Part shown: one piece after another, positions 36,629-44,934 of the stretch
Layout: every line of letters begins with the position of its first letter
How positions within the stretch are numbered: position 1 is the stretch's first letter
NCBI GenBank assembly: GCA_949493535.1
Contig: CASZWJ010000005.1
Location: 1-64,000 of the forward strand
Reading direction: 5' to 3'
DNA from: an uncultured Alphaproteobacteria bacterium
GTDB taxonomy: Bacteria; Pseudomonadota; Alphaproteobacteria; RF32; CAG-239
Length of the DNA: 64,000 nucleotides
Program-made: the position numbers and the translations under genes
The notes under the pieces: model-generated
Told to the model about the DNA's origin: nothing
Databases searched by the model: none
Seen by the model: the letters and a program-made list of their open reading frames with translations, nothing else

Positions 36629-38215
36629 ATGGTTAAAATCACGCATTACGAAGTTTATACCGATAAGGGTGACGGCTGGAAACTGGAAGATCGTTTTTCC
36701 AGCGAGCAGCGCCACGAAGCTATAAACTTGTCAAAAGAAAAAGAACAAGAGAAATTAAAAGTTAAAATTATCCGTGAAACTTTTGATGTTCAGGATAATT
36801 CTTATCAGGAAACGGTTGAATATGTCAGCGGTCTGAAAAACGGCAAGGCGAAATCTCCGGCGCCAAAACCTGTGTCTTCTGTTGATATTCGCAGTTATAT
36901 GGCTGCCGGAGAAGATGAAAAACTTGCCTCTGGCCAAGTAGAAGCAACGCCGGGCGAGATGCTCAAAGCTGTTGTGAAATTGATTACAATTATTGTATTG
37001 AGTCTGGTTTTTTCAAATCTTTTAGTCACGCTTTTAACCCCGCTGGTTGAGGATTTTGTACCGGAAGAAAAAGTAAGAACAGTTTTGTTTGCCCTTTTCT
37101 TCACAATCTTTTTGGGCTTGGCCGTTCCTTTGATTCTGAGCAAGATTCCATGGTATGTTTTCAATATCCGCCGCCGTACGGAAAAGCGTCCGTTAAGGGA
37201 AAGCCGTTTTTATGAAAAAGCCAATAATATCATCAAACTTTACCAGCTGAACGAATATGAACCGAGCATAGCTCCGGCATGGCCGGAAGCTCCGCTTGAG
37301 CATAAACGTTATATTGTAGAATTTTTGAAGGATATAATGTCCGGTATTGACTCTCGGACAATGTTTGAAGACAGTTTTTCAAAGCTTGGGGTTAAGCTGG
37401 TTGTATATGGCGGTTGCATGGAACTGTCCCGCTATTGCGGTTTGAAAATTACGGAAGCAAATTCCCTGTTATTTGAAGCATTCAAAATACTTGATGGCGA
37501 GAATGCCGATTTGGAAGAGTTTTATGACGGAAAAAGGTCTTTCTCGGATAATAAAATAGCTGTATTTCTGGCTGGCGTCGGCGCTCATTTAATGGCTCAG
37601 GTCATTGACGAGCAGCCGATGGATACGCATATTCTTAAGCAGAGCTTTGATAAATGGGAAGGGCTGCTTAACGGAGATTATCAAAAGAAAGAAGATAAAC
37701 AGGGTTCTCAACAGGCTGAAATGCAATATCCCTGTTTAGTTAATATTCAATATCAATTAAAATTTTTTGATGAAGCGATGCCGGACATTGAGGGGCAGAG
37801 AAAGGCCTATGATGCCGATGTTCGGAATATTATTTATAATCTTTTGAACAAATACCGCGGTCTGAATGTTTTGGAGAAAGATGAAATTACCAGTATTGAA
37901 TATGAAAATACGGGAGATGCGGCAAAGTTTGCTTCTGAGTTTATAAAAGACATCAATATTTATAAAGATGATTTGAATGATGAGAATCTGCTTTTCTTAA
38001 GCAAATGCAATATAATTGACAAGAATGAAGACAATGTGTCTAATCCTGAGGATTATATTACGGATGTTCTGGAACATACATATAACAATGAGATTTTAGT
38101 CGTTGAAAAAATCAAGAACAGCATGTGCGGCCATAAATATGAGTTTGAATTTTTGGGCGAAAAGAGATTGAACAAAAGCGATAAACTTGTGGCTTTATAC
38201 AAATTAATATACTAA
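36629..38215 (+). CDS. Two-TM membrane protein with a possible degenerate class III cyclase domain
   Basis: 528 aa. An N-terminal cytoplasmic part (residues 1-110), two TM helices (about 113-138 and 148-172), and a 350-residue C-terminal domain. The end of that domain (GHKYEFEFLGEKRLNKSDKLVALYKL, in two parts) resembles the last strand of class III nucleotide cyclases, where F-E-D-L-G-x-x-x-L-K-G and V-x-L-Y-x-L are usual. Earlier, YNLLNKYRGLNVLEKDE and GDAAKFASEFIKDI fit the core. The metal-binding Asp positions appear lost (VNIQYQ in place of F-A-D-I). I infer a non-catalytic cyclase homology domain; this is unproven. Confidence 0.45.
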   Translation: MVKITHYEVYTDKGDGWKLEDRFSSEQRHEAINLSKEKEQEKLKVKIIRETFDVQDNSYQETVEYVSGLKNGKAKSPAPKPVSSVDIRSYMAAGEDEKLASGQVEATPGEMLKAVVKLITIIVLSLVFSNLLVTLLTPLVEDFVPEEKVRTVLFALFFTIFLGLAVPLILSKIPWYVFNIRRRTEKRPLRESRFYEKANNIIKLYQLNEYEPSIAPAWPEAPLEHKRYIVEFLKDIMSGIDSRTMFEDSFSKLGVKLVVYGGCMELSRYCGLKITEANSLLFEAFKILDGENADLEEFYDGKRSFSDNKIAVFLAGVGAHLMAQVIDEQPMDTHILKQSFDKWEGLLNGDYQKKEDKQGSQQAEMQYPCLVNIQYQLKFFDEAMPDIEGQRKAYDADVRNIIYNLLNKYRGLNVLEKDEITSIEYENTGDAAKFASEFIKDINIYKDDLNDENLLFLSKCNIIDKNEDNVSNPEDYITDVLEHTYNNEILVVEKIKNSMCGHKYEFEFLGEKRLNKSDKLVALYKLIY

Positions 38216-38293
38216 AGTTATATTCATCATTGTTGTATCCGATGCAATAATGTGATAAAATAACAAATGTAATAAATATGCGAGGGCATAAAA

Positions 38294-39118
38294 ATGGCAA
38301 CAATAGCAGAAATTATGAGTGGTTCTTCAGCCAAAACCTGGGAAAAAACACTTACCGATATGAACAATGTCGATGAGGGATTTGCCAATGCCCGCGATAT
38401 CGGTTATACTCGCTTGAACTATGCCCGCACGACGGCAATAGCCAAACTTTCAAAGTATTATGACAGTTCAGACTATTATAAGGTTCAGGTGCAGTCCAAT
38501 GCCAAATTGGGCGTTTCTCTGCGTGACGGAACCGAAGATGAAAGCGTATTGGATTTGTCAAAATATGAAGAGGCTCTGGATAAGCTTAAACGCCAAACAG
38601 ACCCGGAGGGGTGGCAAAAAGAACAAGATGCCAAAAAAGCCAAGGAAGAAGAAAATCTTCTGAATATGACGGCAGAAAAGCTGAATATTCAGGTCTATAT
38701 GACTAAAGGCGGCAAGCAGGTTTTGATTGGTGACAGTACTGCCGAAAAAGGATCTAAACTCCGCGACGCTATGGATGAGATGCTCAAAGGCGAATATCGG
38801 GCTAAAAAAGGCGACTATTATTTCAAAATCACTCGGAATGAAGAAACGACAACCAAAAATGAAGAGATTGCCTATGCGTTGCAAGTCAGTCAGGGCGAAC
38901 ATGTCAAACATGACTATGTTATGAAAGAGCAGGTTTCTGAAGATACCAAAAATAAAAAACAAAGCCGCGTTCCTTTGACACAGTCTTCCGCGACAGGGGC
39001 GCTTTCGTCCGTAAATGCATTGGAAATTCAGGCAACCCGTTATCAGGCAACAGCTCAAATGCTGCAGATCGGTTATCTTAATATGGCAGATATCTACAGC
39101 CGCAACAGCAAATTTTAA
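38294..39118 (+). CDS. Unknown soluble protein, helix-rich
   Basis: 274 aa, no signal peptide or TM. Highly charged, with long helices (LDLSKYEEALDKLKRQTDPEG, EENLLNMTAEKLNIQVYM). The last 25 residues (ALEIQATRYQATAQMLQIGYLNMADIYS) are amphipathic and hydrophobic, possibly an interaction helix. GAGGGC stands before the ATG. It is 78 bases downstream of the two-TM protein and may be expressed with it, although a TTGTTG/GATAAA-like element lies in that spacer. I do not recognise the family. Confidence 0.6.
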   Translation: MATIAEIMSGSSAKTWEKTLTDMNNVDEGFANARDIGYTRLNYARTTAIAKLSKYYDSSDYYKVQVQSNAKLGVSLRDGTEDESVLDLSKYEEALDKLKRQTDPEGWQKEQDAKKAKEEENLLNMTAEKLNIQVYMTKGGKQVLIGDSTAEKGSKLRDAMDEMLKGEYRAKKGDYYFKITRNEETTTKNEEIAYALQVSQGEHVKHDYVMKEQVSEDTKNKKQSRVPLTQSSATGALSSVNALEIQATRYQATAQMLQIGYLNMADIYSRNSKF

Positions 39119-39237
39119 ATTTTCCGGACTTTAGCGCAAAAAATGCTTGTATATTATTCAAAGAAAATCTATCTTTAGGATAATTAATTTGATATGCTTA
39201 TATCGAAAGCAGGCTAAGCTAAAGAAAGGATAACAAA

Positions 39238-39846
39238 ATGACAGCTCCCTTAATGCCAAGAGCAACAGCCGTATGGCTTGTAGAAAATACAACATTAACT
39301 TTCAGACAAATTTCTGATTTTTGTGAAATTCATGAACTTGAAATTCAGGCAATTGCCGACGGTGATGTTGCCAGCAATATTATGGGATTAAGCCCGGTAG
39401 ATAACAATCAATTGACTTGGGAAGAAATTCGCCGTTGCGAAGCTGATGCCGCTGCCAATTTGGTTGCAAACCCGATGGAACGAAATGTTAAGGCAAAGAA
39501 TTTGAAAGCCAAAAAAATCCTTTCTCCGTCACAAAGAAGCGACAAACCTTCCGCTATAGCGTGGGTACTTAAAAATTATCCTCAGCTTGGAGACAGCCAG
39601 ATTTGCAAGCTGATTGGCACCACCAAACCGACAATTGAAGCTATCCGTAACGGAACCCACCGCGATATGATGAATATTCGTCCGAAAAATCCGGTCACAA
39701 TCGGTTTGACAACAGAAAAAGATTTGGATAAGGCATTATCTGTTGCGCAGGCTCGTCTTGAAAAAGCTTCGCAGCCGAAAGTAAAAAAGGCCAAAGATTC
39801 TAAAAAAGCCAAACCGGCACAAAAGAAAGCCGTTAAGAAAAATTAG
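39238..39846 (+). CDS. trcR: Cell-cycle transcriptional regulator TrcR (DUF1013)
   Basis: 202 aa. The protein is a close match in pattern to the alphaproteobacterial DUF1013 family, which acts with the cell-cycle regulators of Caulobacter and Brucella: LMPRATAVWLVENTTLTFRQIS, IQAIADGDVASNIMGLSPVDNNQLT and IAWVLKNYPQLGDSQICKLIGTT, followed by a basic Lys-rich tail (KVKKAKDSKKAK). Two helix-turn-helix-like repeats are visible. AAAGGATAAC precedes the ATG. A strong terminator follows. Confidence 0.9.
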   Translation: MTAPLMPRATAVWLVENTTLTFRQISDFCEIHELEIQAIADGDVASNIMGLSPVDNNQLTWEEIRRCEADAAANLVANPMERNVKAKNLKAKKILSPSQRSDKPSAIAWVLKNYPQLGDSQICKLIGTTKPTIEAIRNGTHRDMMNIRPKNPVTIGLTTEKDLDKALSVAQARLEKASQPKVKKAKDSKKAKPAQKKAVKKN

Positions 39847-39851
39847 AAAAA

Positions 39852-39880
39852 AAGAACCTCTTAAGAGGTTCTTTTTTTTT
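39852..39880 (+). terminator. Intrinsic terminator after trcR
   Basis: GAACCTCTTAAGAGGTTC (39854-39871) is a perfect palindrome with T-run (nine or more) behind it. A-rich sequence on the other side lets it also serve the convergent gene at 39894. Confidence 0.93.
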
Positions 39881-39893
39881 GAGGAGACTAAAT

Positions 39894-40448
39894 TTATTTT
39901 GTTAATACAGCTTGGATATCTTTTTCAATATTACGCTTTTTATTGAAATTTTTATCTAGTTCTATCCTTTTTTCAGAATTCATTATGCTGAGGTCATCTA
40001 ACACGGCTTGATCTTTAACATCGCCGTTTTTGGCAATTGCATCTAAGTCTTGAAGATAATCTTGATACATTTTCTGATAGTCGGGCGTGCCGTCATTGAC
40101 TTGGCTGGGAGCTGTGGTTTGAGGTGTGAGTGTTGATGATTCATTGTCATTGGTGTCGGCATAAGAAACCGGCTTGTTTGTTTGCTGCGGTTTCTTTGGC
40201 AAAGATTTAACCGGCCGTGCTGCATACAATTCATCGTCAGCAGAAATGTGTTTGGCAGTCGTTTGCCCTTTGCGGTAACGCGGAACAAAAACTTTTTCCG
40301 GTTTGCTTTGTGCCAAAGCGCCGTTTGGGATAAAAAAATTGGGCTGGACTTTTTGCCGGACATAACGTTCGCCGTTTTGGGCACCGGCATCGGCGGCGGA
40401 CCAAAATGCAAATAAAATTAATATAAGTATATACAGAGCTTTTTTCAT
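39894..40448 (-). CDS. Secreted protein of unknown function
   Basis: 184 aa with a Sec signal (MKKALYILILILFAFWSAADAGAQ; cleavage near AGA-Q). The mature part is polar, Pro/Thr/Gln-rich (PKKPQQTNKPVSYADTNDNE) and ends in a charged helical segment (RIELDKNFNKKRNIEKDIQ). No enzymatic motif. It is divergent from the HExxH protein, with 51 bases between the starts. It shares a bidirectional terminator with trcR. Function not recognised. Confidence 0.7.
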   Translation of the reverse strand: MKKALYILILILFAFWSAADAGAQNGERYVRQKVQPNFFIPNGALAQSKPEKVFVPRYRKGQTTAKHISADDELYAARPVKSLPKKPQQTNKPVSYADTNDNESSTLTPQTTAPSQVNDGTPDYQKMYQDYLQDLDAIAKNGDVKDQAVLDDLSIMNSEKRIELDKNFNKKRNIEKDIQAVLTK

Positions 40449-40499
40449 TTGAGGCTCCTGTCAACCATAATTTAACAAATTCATTATATCATATATTAC

Positions 40500-41231
40500 A
40501 TGAAAAATCTTGTAATAATATTAACTTTTCTATGCTTTTGGGGCGGAATTTTATCAAATGCCGCAGCCCGCAGTTCATGCTCAGGCCTGAAAGTTTCGCC
40601 GGAAATTAAGGTTTCTACGTCATTTGGGCAATTGAGATATGATTTCAGCCTCAATACGGATCAAATTACCCGATTGAAGGCCCAAAACGGATATCGGGAG
40701 AGTGGCCTTTTTATTCACGGGCTTGCAACATTAACAGTCCATAATGAATATGAGGTTGGCGTCAAACGTTATCCGTTAGATTGGGGAAAAGGGTATTGCA
40801 TCGTTCCTGTGGTCGTTAACATATTTGTTGGTTACGAAACGCCCAGAATTTATATTTCTAATGAACTTGAGCCGGACTCTTGCCGGTATAATCTTGTTCT
40901 TTTGCACGAGCAGACGCACCAGCGGATTAATATTGCAACTCTTAAATATTTTTTGCCGATATTTGAAAAGGCTGCTGCGAAAATCGTTAAAAATATGAAG
41001 CCGGTAAAAATCACTTCTAAGAAGCAAATAGACAAAGCCGTTGAAGAAATTACCAAAGAATTTTCCGATAAATTTGATAAGGTTGTAGATCTGTTTGTAA
41101 AAGAGCTTGCCATAGAACAAGGCAAGCTCGACAACAATATAAACTATTCAATGGAAACTAAACTCTGCCGCGAGTTTAACTCAAAGAAACGGCAGCAGTC
41201 CCGGCAGAAATCTCATCAAGGAAACTATTGA
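40500..41231 (+). CDS. Secreted putative zinc metalloprotease-like protein (HExxH)
   Basis: 243 aa with a signal peptide (MKNLVIILTFLCFWGGILSNAAA). The sequence LVLLHEQTHQRI at 132-143 is an H-E-x-x-H metal site (H136, E137, H140) preceded by hydrophobic residues, as in gluzincins and DUF922-like proteins. Four cysteines (CSGL, GYC, SCRY, LCRE) could form two disulfides in the periplasm. Catalytic activity is inferred from this motif only; the third ligand is not obvious. Its last 56 bases overlap the convergent HAD gene. No Shine-Dalgarno is clear. Confidence 0.65.
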   Translation: MKNLVIILTFLCFWGGILSNAAARSSCSGLKVSPEIKVSTSFGQLRYDFSLNTDQITRLKAQNGYRESGLFIHGLATLTVHNEYEVGVKRYPLDWGKGYCIVPVVVNIFVGYETPRIYISNELEPDSCRYNLVLLHEQTHQRINIATLKYFLPIFEKAAAKIVKNMKPVKITSKKQIDKAVEEITKEFSDKFDKVVDLFVKELAIEQGKLDNNINYSMETKLCREFNSKKRQQSRQKSHQGNY

Positions 41232-41871
41232 TACCTTTGTAGGCGGCGTCAATATAAGTTTTATCTTTTGCTGAATTGTTGTTGTAGAAAATACGCACGG
41301 TAGACATGCCGATTTGTTTGGCAAATTCAAGATTAGAATAGCTGTCATCTACAAAAATGCAATCATGAGGATCTTTTCCTATATGTTTGCAGAATTTTTC
41401 ATAAACGTCCGCACTTTCATTTTTCTCATAGACACCAAAATCTTCCACGGAATAAAAACGCCCTTTAAAAAATTCGTACAAACCGATGCGTTTCAAAATG
41501 CGCTCGGCAGCATTGCGGCTGCTTGTCGTAAAGATATATTGCTCATAAGGAAGCTGCTTCAAACGTTCTAATAAATTTTCATAAGGTTCTATAACGTCAA
41601 CGGGCTTGCGTTCATGATATGCATCAAAAAGTTTTTTAGGATCAATGCCATATTCCAAAATAAAAATCTTTCCTCCGTTGCGATATTTTTTGTAAGATTC
41701 TTTGACCATTTGTTTGGCTGTCGCAACATCCATATCAAGGCCCAAATCGTCAACCAGAGCAACGGCAGTAGCTTCGTCAAGCATATCTTTGAATTCTTCT
41801 GTTTCAAAATATAATGTATTGTCTAAATCCCAAACGATAACTTTTTTATTTGCAAGCACATCTTTCTCCAT
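41176..41871 (-). CDS. HAD-family hydrolase, pyrimidine 5'-nucleotidase type
   Basis: 231 aa. All HAD motifs are present: motif I DLDNT (D15-T19) in KKVIVWDLDNTLYF, motif II in FTTSSRNAAE, and motif III IFVDDSYSNLEFAKQIGM. The cap insert after motif I and the W-D-L-D-N-T-L-Y form are typical of the pyrimidine 5'-nucleotidase/Phm8-like group; the exact substrate is open. Start ATG 41871 is preferred over an earlier TTG. The 3' end overlaps the convergent HExxH gene by 56 bases, so both transcripts share antisense 3' ends. Confidence 0.86.
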   Translation of the reverse strand: MEKDVLANKKVIVWDLDNTLYFETEEFKDMLDEATAVALVDDLGLDMDVATAKQMVKESYKKYRNGGKIFILEYGIDPKKLFDAYHERKPVDVIEPYENLLERLKQLPYEQYIFTTSSRNAAERILKRIGLYEFFKGRFYSVEDFGVYEKNESADVYEKFCKHIGKDPHDCIFVDDSYSNLEFAKQIGMSTVRIFYNNNSAKDKTYIDAAYKGINSFLDEISAGTAAVSLS

Positions 41872-42008
41872 CTTATTTTGATAATTATAACCGTATAAAT
41901 TTAACAATTGCCAAAGGGTTCGTCAAGTCTGTTTTTGCGGCTTGAAAAATGCCGTTTGAAGCATATATCAGCTTAAGGATAACAACATTCAAACAAAAGG
42001 AAAAAATG

Positions 42009-42428
42009 ATGAAAAAGATTTTTACTTTAGCAGCATTAGGCAGTTTGGCTGCCGTCAGTTGCGGAATTGACGGCGTTATGGCTCAGGCGACGCAGTCGGC
42101 AGTGGTCGGAAATCCCGGATCAAGCAATGTTTTGATTATTGAAGAAGGTTACGAAGCGGTTGCTCCGGCAGCAGGCTCCGTAAACTCTGTCAGTCCTCAG
42201 TCGCCGGATTGGTCTCAGGAAGGCAATGTCGATGTGGCCCCATTATCGGGAGCAGAGCAGACTTCTCCGGCCGCCGCTGACGCTTATAATGCCGCAGCAG
42301 GAAACAACGGAGCTGCCTCAACCCCGTCAGCTGTTAATCAGGGAACAGTAAATGTAAATGAAAGCGTGACTGAAATAGCAACGCCGGATTCTGCCGCAAT
42401 GGAAGTTGATGAAACAATCAGCAATTAA
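42009..42428 (+). CDS. Small exported protein of unknown function, Ala/Ser/Val-rich
   Basis: 139 aa. The signal sequence (MKKIFTLAALGSLAAVSC) could be processed as a weak lipobox (AAVSC) or at GVMAQ a little later. The mature part is low complexity (Ala, Ser, Asn, Pro, Val) and acidic at the end, with no motif. AAAAGG lies 8 bases before this ATG; an ATG directly before it (42006) is the alternative start. It is followed by a strong terminator. Function unknown. Confidence 0.65.
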   Translation: MKKIFTLAALGSLAAVSCGIDGVMAQATQSAVVGNPGSSNVLIIEEGYEAVAPAAGSVNSVSPQSPDWSQEGNVDVAPLSGAEQTSPAAADAYNAAAGNNGAASTPSAVNQGTVNVNESVTEIATPDSAAMEVDETISN

Positions 42429-42431
42429 AAA

Positions 42432-42459
42432 AATCCCCTCGGTTGAGGGGATTTTTTTA
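42432..42459 (+). terminator. Intrinsic terminator, bidirectional
   Basis: AATCCCCTC (42432-42440) and GAGGGGATT (42445-42453) with loop GGTT, then a T run; A-rich on the other flank, so it may also serve the minus-strand gene at 42474. Confidence 0.92.
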
Positions 42460-42473
42460 TAAATGGCGTTCGC

Positions 42474-42980
42474 TTATTTGTCTGTCGTCAGGGCGCGGGC
42501 ATAAATATCTTTGACAATCCATTTGCCGTTTTGCTGAGCCATAACGTAAATGATTCTGCCTTTGCACAAACCAAACCAGTTTCCGTTGCAAGTGCTGTCC
42601 GTATGAACCTCAAGCTGCCCGCTTGCCAAAGGCTTGAGCTCAATAATCTTGTAACTCATTTGTGTGGGACGGTCGAGGCTTTCATCTTCCATGAAAATAA
42701 AAGACGGCATTAAAGATTTGTTGCACTGTGCTTCAGAGGGCGAAATTGTGCAAATCACCGTTTGGCTGACAGCGCAGACAACTTCGCTGCCGTCCGTGCA
42801 TTTCTCCGGCAGGCTGTCTTTACTGAAAGAAAATGTTTTATCCGCAAAATCAAAAATCGGTGCTTGGTTAAGGCTGATTTGTTTGCTTTCGACCGGAGTC
42901 TGCGGTTCTTCGGCCTCATTTTGATCGGAGCAAGAAATCAACAAATTAAAAGCCAGAAGGGCGAGCCAATATTTTTTCAT
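42474..42980 (-). CDS. Small lipoprotein of unknown function
   Basis: 168 aa. Lipobox LLISC near residue 17 (MKKYWLALLAFNLLISCSDQ). The mature part is acidic at first, then beta-rich with an even set of cysteines (KCTDG, VVCA, VICT, AQCN, TCNG, LCKG), suggesting disulfides in the periplasm. The last third (GKWIVKDIYARAL) looks like the end of a small NTF2- or cystatin-like fold; this is only a guess. AAAGGAAAAAAC precedes the ATG. Confidence 0.7.
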   Translation of the reverse strand: MKKYWLALLAFNLLISCSDQNEAEEPQTPVESKQISLNQAPIFDFADKTFSFSKDSLPEKCTDGSEVVCAVSQTVICTISPSEAQCNKSLMPSFIFMEDESLDRPTQMSYKIIELKPLASGQLEVHTDSTCNGNWFGLCKGRIIYVMAQQNGKWIVKDIYARALTTDK

Positions 42981-43061
42981 GTTTTTTCCTTTTGTTTTTG
43001 TTTAATGATAATTCAATTTAAAACTTTTTATCTAAAATGCAAGAGAGGTATGAAAAAATAC

Positions 43062-43089
43062 AAAAAAGGGGAAGTAAAAACTTCCCCTT
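43062..43089 (-). terminator. Terminator of the outer-membrane protein gene
   Basis: On the minus strand AAGGGGAAG (81-89 of 43000s) and CTTCCCCTT (43066-43074) form a perfect 9-bp stem, followed by T. Confidence 0.88.
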
Positions 43090-43112
43090 CTTCTATAATA
43101 GGAAAATACAAA

Positions 43113-43664
43113 TTAGAAGTTGTATTTAGCACCCAAAGAGTATTCCCACATATCGCCGGCAGCACCGTCGAAGTTGCCGAGGTCAACATAACGAGCCAAA
43201 GCGCGAACAGCAACTTTTTCATTTACGTTGTATTCAGCGCCGGCACCCAAACGGTAACCCCAGCTCCATTCATGGCCATGGCCTTCATGAGGAGTTCTGT
43301 CAGCCAGTCTGTAGCGAGCAACACCGGCAGTACCGATCAAAGCAACTTTCTGCTCGCAGCCTAAAGGCAGGTAACCCAAAGCGTCAATACCGAAAGCATC
43401 AAAATGGTAGCTTGTTCTTGCAGCGTCAGCACCGTTGCTCTGGTGAGCATTCAGAGTTCTCTGATAGAAAACTTCAGTGCCGAAATTTTCGTTGTACTGA
43501 GCACCGGCGAAAATTTTACCGCCGTTGAAGTTTTCACCTTTGTGGCTGAAGTCAGAATATGTGTAATCAACACCAGCATAAGGAGTATATTCCAAAGCTT
43601 CTGCATTTGCGCTCATAGCGATTGCAGATACAGCAACCATTAATGCACCAATAGTTTTTTTCAT
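43113..43664 (-). CDS. Outer-membrane beta-barrel protein (OmpA/Omp25-like, 8 strands)
   Basis: 183 aa. Signal peptide MKKTIGALMVAVSAIAMSANA, then alternating beta strands (YTPYAGVDYTYSDFS, GGKIFAGAQYNENFGTEVFYQR, RLGAGAEYNVNEKVAVRALARYVDL) and a C-terminal Phe (SLGAKYNF), the signal for BAM insertion. One His-rich loop (HEGHGHEW) stands out and could bind metal. AAGGAAAATTAG precedes the ATG. A palindrome lies upstream and a strong terminator downstream, so it is probably well expressed and alone. Confidence 0.85.
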   Translation of the reverse strand: MKKTIGALMVAVSAIAMSANAEALEYTPYAGVDYTYSDFSHKGENFNGGKIFAGAQYNENFGTEVFYQRTLNAHQSNGADAARTSYHFDAFGIDALGYLPLGCEQKVALIGTAGVARYRLADRTPHEGHGHEWSWGYRLGAGAEYNVNEKVAVRALARYVDLGNFDGAAGDMWEYSLGAKYNF

Positions 43665-43699
43665 CTAATTTTCCTTTATAAAGTTTAACCTTTGTACAG

Positions 43700-43718
43700 T
43701 TTAGTTTAATAAACTAAA
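43700..43718. promoter_or_regulatory. Perfect palindrome upstream of the outer-membrane protein gene
   Basis: TTTAGTTTA-A-TAAACTAAA is a perfect 19-base inverted repeat, 36 bases before the start of the minus-strand gene at 43664, a good place for an operator. It is AT-only apart from one G-C pair per arm, so chance is possible. Confidence 0.4.
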
Positions 43719-43843
43719 TCATTACACTCAATACTATAGTACTAAAATTCTAAAAATAAAGTAAACTTATATTACAAAATTATTGTTTAAGCCGAATTTC
43801 CGTGATAAGCTAAAGAAATATAGGAATTTAGAGGATTGTTATA

Positions 43844-44395
43844 ATGAGGAAAACTGACCAGTCCGGCGCCTCAATGATAGAAATGATAGGCATTTTAGGA
43901 ATTATTTCTGTCGTTACGACCGGAATTCTCGCTACCGTTTCAAAGATTTATGACCGTTATCAGCAGTCGGCGATTACTACTCAGATTCGCGATTTGCAAA
44001 AAAACATACGGGTTCGCTTTTCGGCAATGTCTGATTATCGGGACTTAAGCAAAGGGAATGCTGTCGAACAGCTGGTTAAAGAAAGGGTGATACCGTCAGA
44101 TATGGTTTCGGGAGATAAATTGTATCATGCATATAATGGCGAAGTAAAACTTTCGGGAACCAAATATGATTATACAATTAAGTTTTCAGATCTCAAAAGA
44201 AACGGCTGTGTAGATTTGCTGGGTTTAAGCTGGACGGTGAACGATACATCGGATTTAATCCGCCTGAAGGCAAACGGAATAACGTATACTTGGACGGCCG
44301 GCGGTTCTAACCGATTGCCGATTGATCTGATCGAGGCCGGAAAACGCTGCGACAGCAACCGGACAAAAAATTCGATTGAATGGACTTTCCAATAG
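43844..44395 (+). CDS. Type IV prepilin-like protein
   Basis: 183 aa. A short positive leader (MRKTDQSG) precedes ASMIEMIGILGIISVVTTGILATVSKIYDRY, in which Gly8 is the prepilin peptidase site, E follows at mature position 5, and the hydrophobic helix ends in a charged Y-D-R-Y; this is the N-terminus of class IV pilins and pseudopilins. The rest has two cysteines (NGCVD and KRCDS) that could form the pilin D-region disulfide. No other pilus gene is nearby. It overlaps fliX by 16 bases. AGAGGATT precedes the ATG. Confidence 0.75.
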   Translation: MRKTDQSGASMIEMIGILGIISVVTTGILATVSKIYDRYQQSAITTQIRDLQKNIRVRFSAMSDYRDLSKGNAVEQLVKERVIPSDMVSGDKLYHAYNGEVKLSGTKYDYTIKFSDLKRNGCVDLLGLSWTVNDTSDLIRLKANGITYTWTAGGSNRLPIDLIEAGKRCDSNRTKNSIEWTFQ

Positions 44396-44832
44396 AGCAA
44401 AAGGAATTAGATTTGTTTAAGGTAAATGACGTAAATAAAACCAAAGATATTGCTGCCGGTAAAGTGAAAAAAAATACCGGCGGAGCAGATTTTTCCTCAT
44501 ATTTAAAGGAAACGGCAAAACCGGGAACGGCTCCTGTTTCAGGAATGTCGTGCATTTCTGTCACCGATGCTATTTTTGCGGCGCAGCTTGCCGACGGCGT
44601 AGAAGAACGCGAACGCAAAAAGAAACAAATAAAGCGCGGTTTTACGTTGCTGGACAAACTTGAAGAAATCCGCCAAGCATTGCTCGGAGGGTATATTTCC
44701 GTTGACCGGCTGATAGAAATTTCCCGTTTTGTTAAAGAACAGGATTTCGGCAGTTCCGATTCGCGTTTAAATGAAATAATTGCAGAAATCGAACTGCGGG
44801 TGGAAGTAGAACTGGCTAAATTAACGAAATAG
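44380..44832 (+). CDS. fliX: Flagellar assembly regulator FliX
   Basis: FliX is the alphaproteobacterial trans-acting partner that links basal-body assembly to FlbD activity. The C-terminal half matches the family: TLLDKLEEIRQALLGGYISVDRLIEISRFV, then DSRLNEIIAEIELRVEVELAKL, written here in parts. The ATG at 44380 gives 150 aa but has no Shine-Dalgarno; a TTG at 44413 has AAAGGA 8 bases upstream and gives 139 aa, close to the Caulobacter protein. The true start may be that TTG. It lies 21 kb from flbD and overlaps a prepilin-like gene. Confidence 0.83.
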   Translation: MDFPIEQKELDLFKVNDVNKTKDIAAGKVKKNTGGADFSSYLKETAKPGTAPVSGMSCISVTDAIFAAQLADGVEERERKKKQIKRGFTLLDKLEEIRQALLGGYISVDRLIEISRFVKEQDFGSSDSRLNEIIAEIELRVEVELAKLTK

Positions 44833-44867
44833 CTGTGATAAATCAATTTTTTGCTTGAAGTTAATAA

Positions 44868-44897
44868 TTGAAATTTGTAAGTTGCTTGCTATATAAG
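44868..44897 (+). promoter_or_regulatory. Sigma-70-type promoter for dksA-maf-rng-yacG
   Basis: TTGAAA (44868-44873), 18-base spacer, TATAAG (44892-44897), 38 bases before the dksA ATG. Confidence 0.6.
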
Positions 44898-44934
44898 AAA
44901 ACCAGTTCAAGACTTATTGTTAAGGAGTATGACT

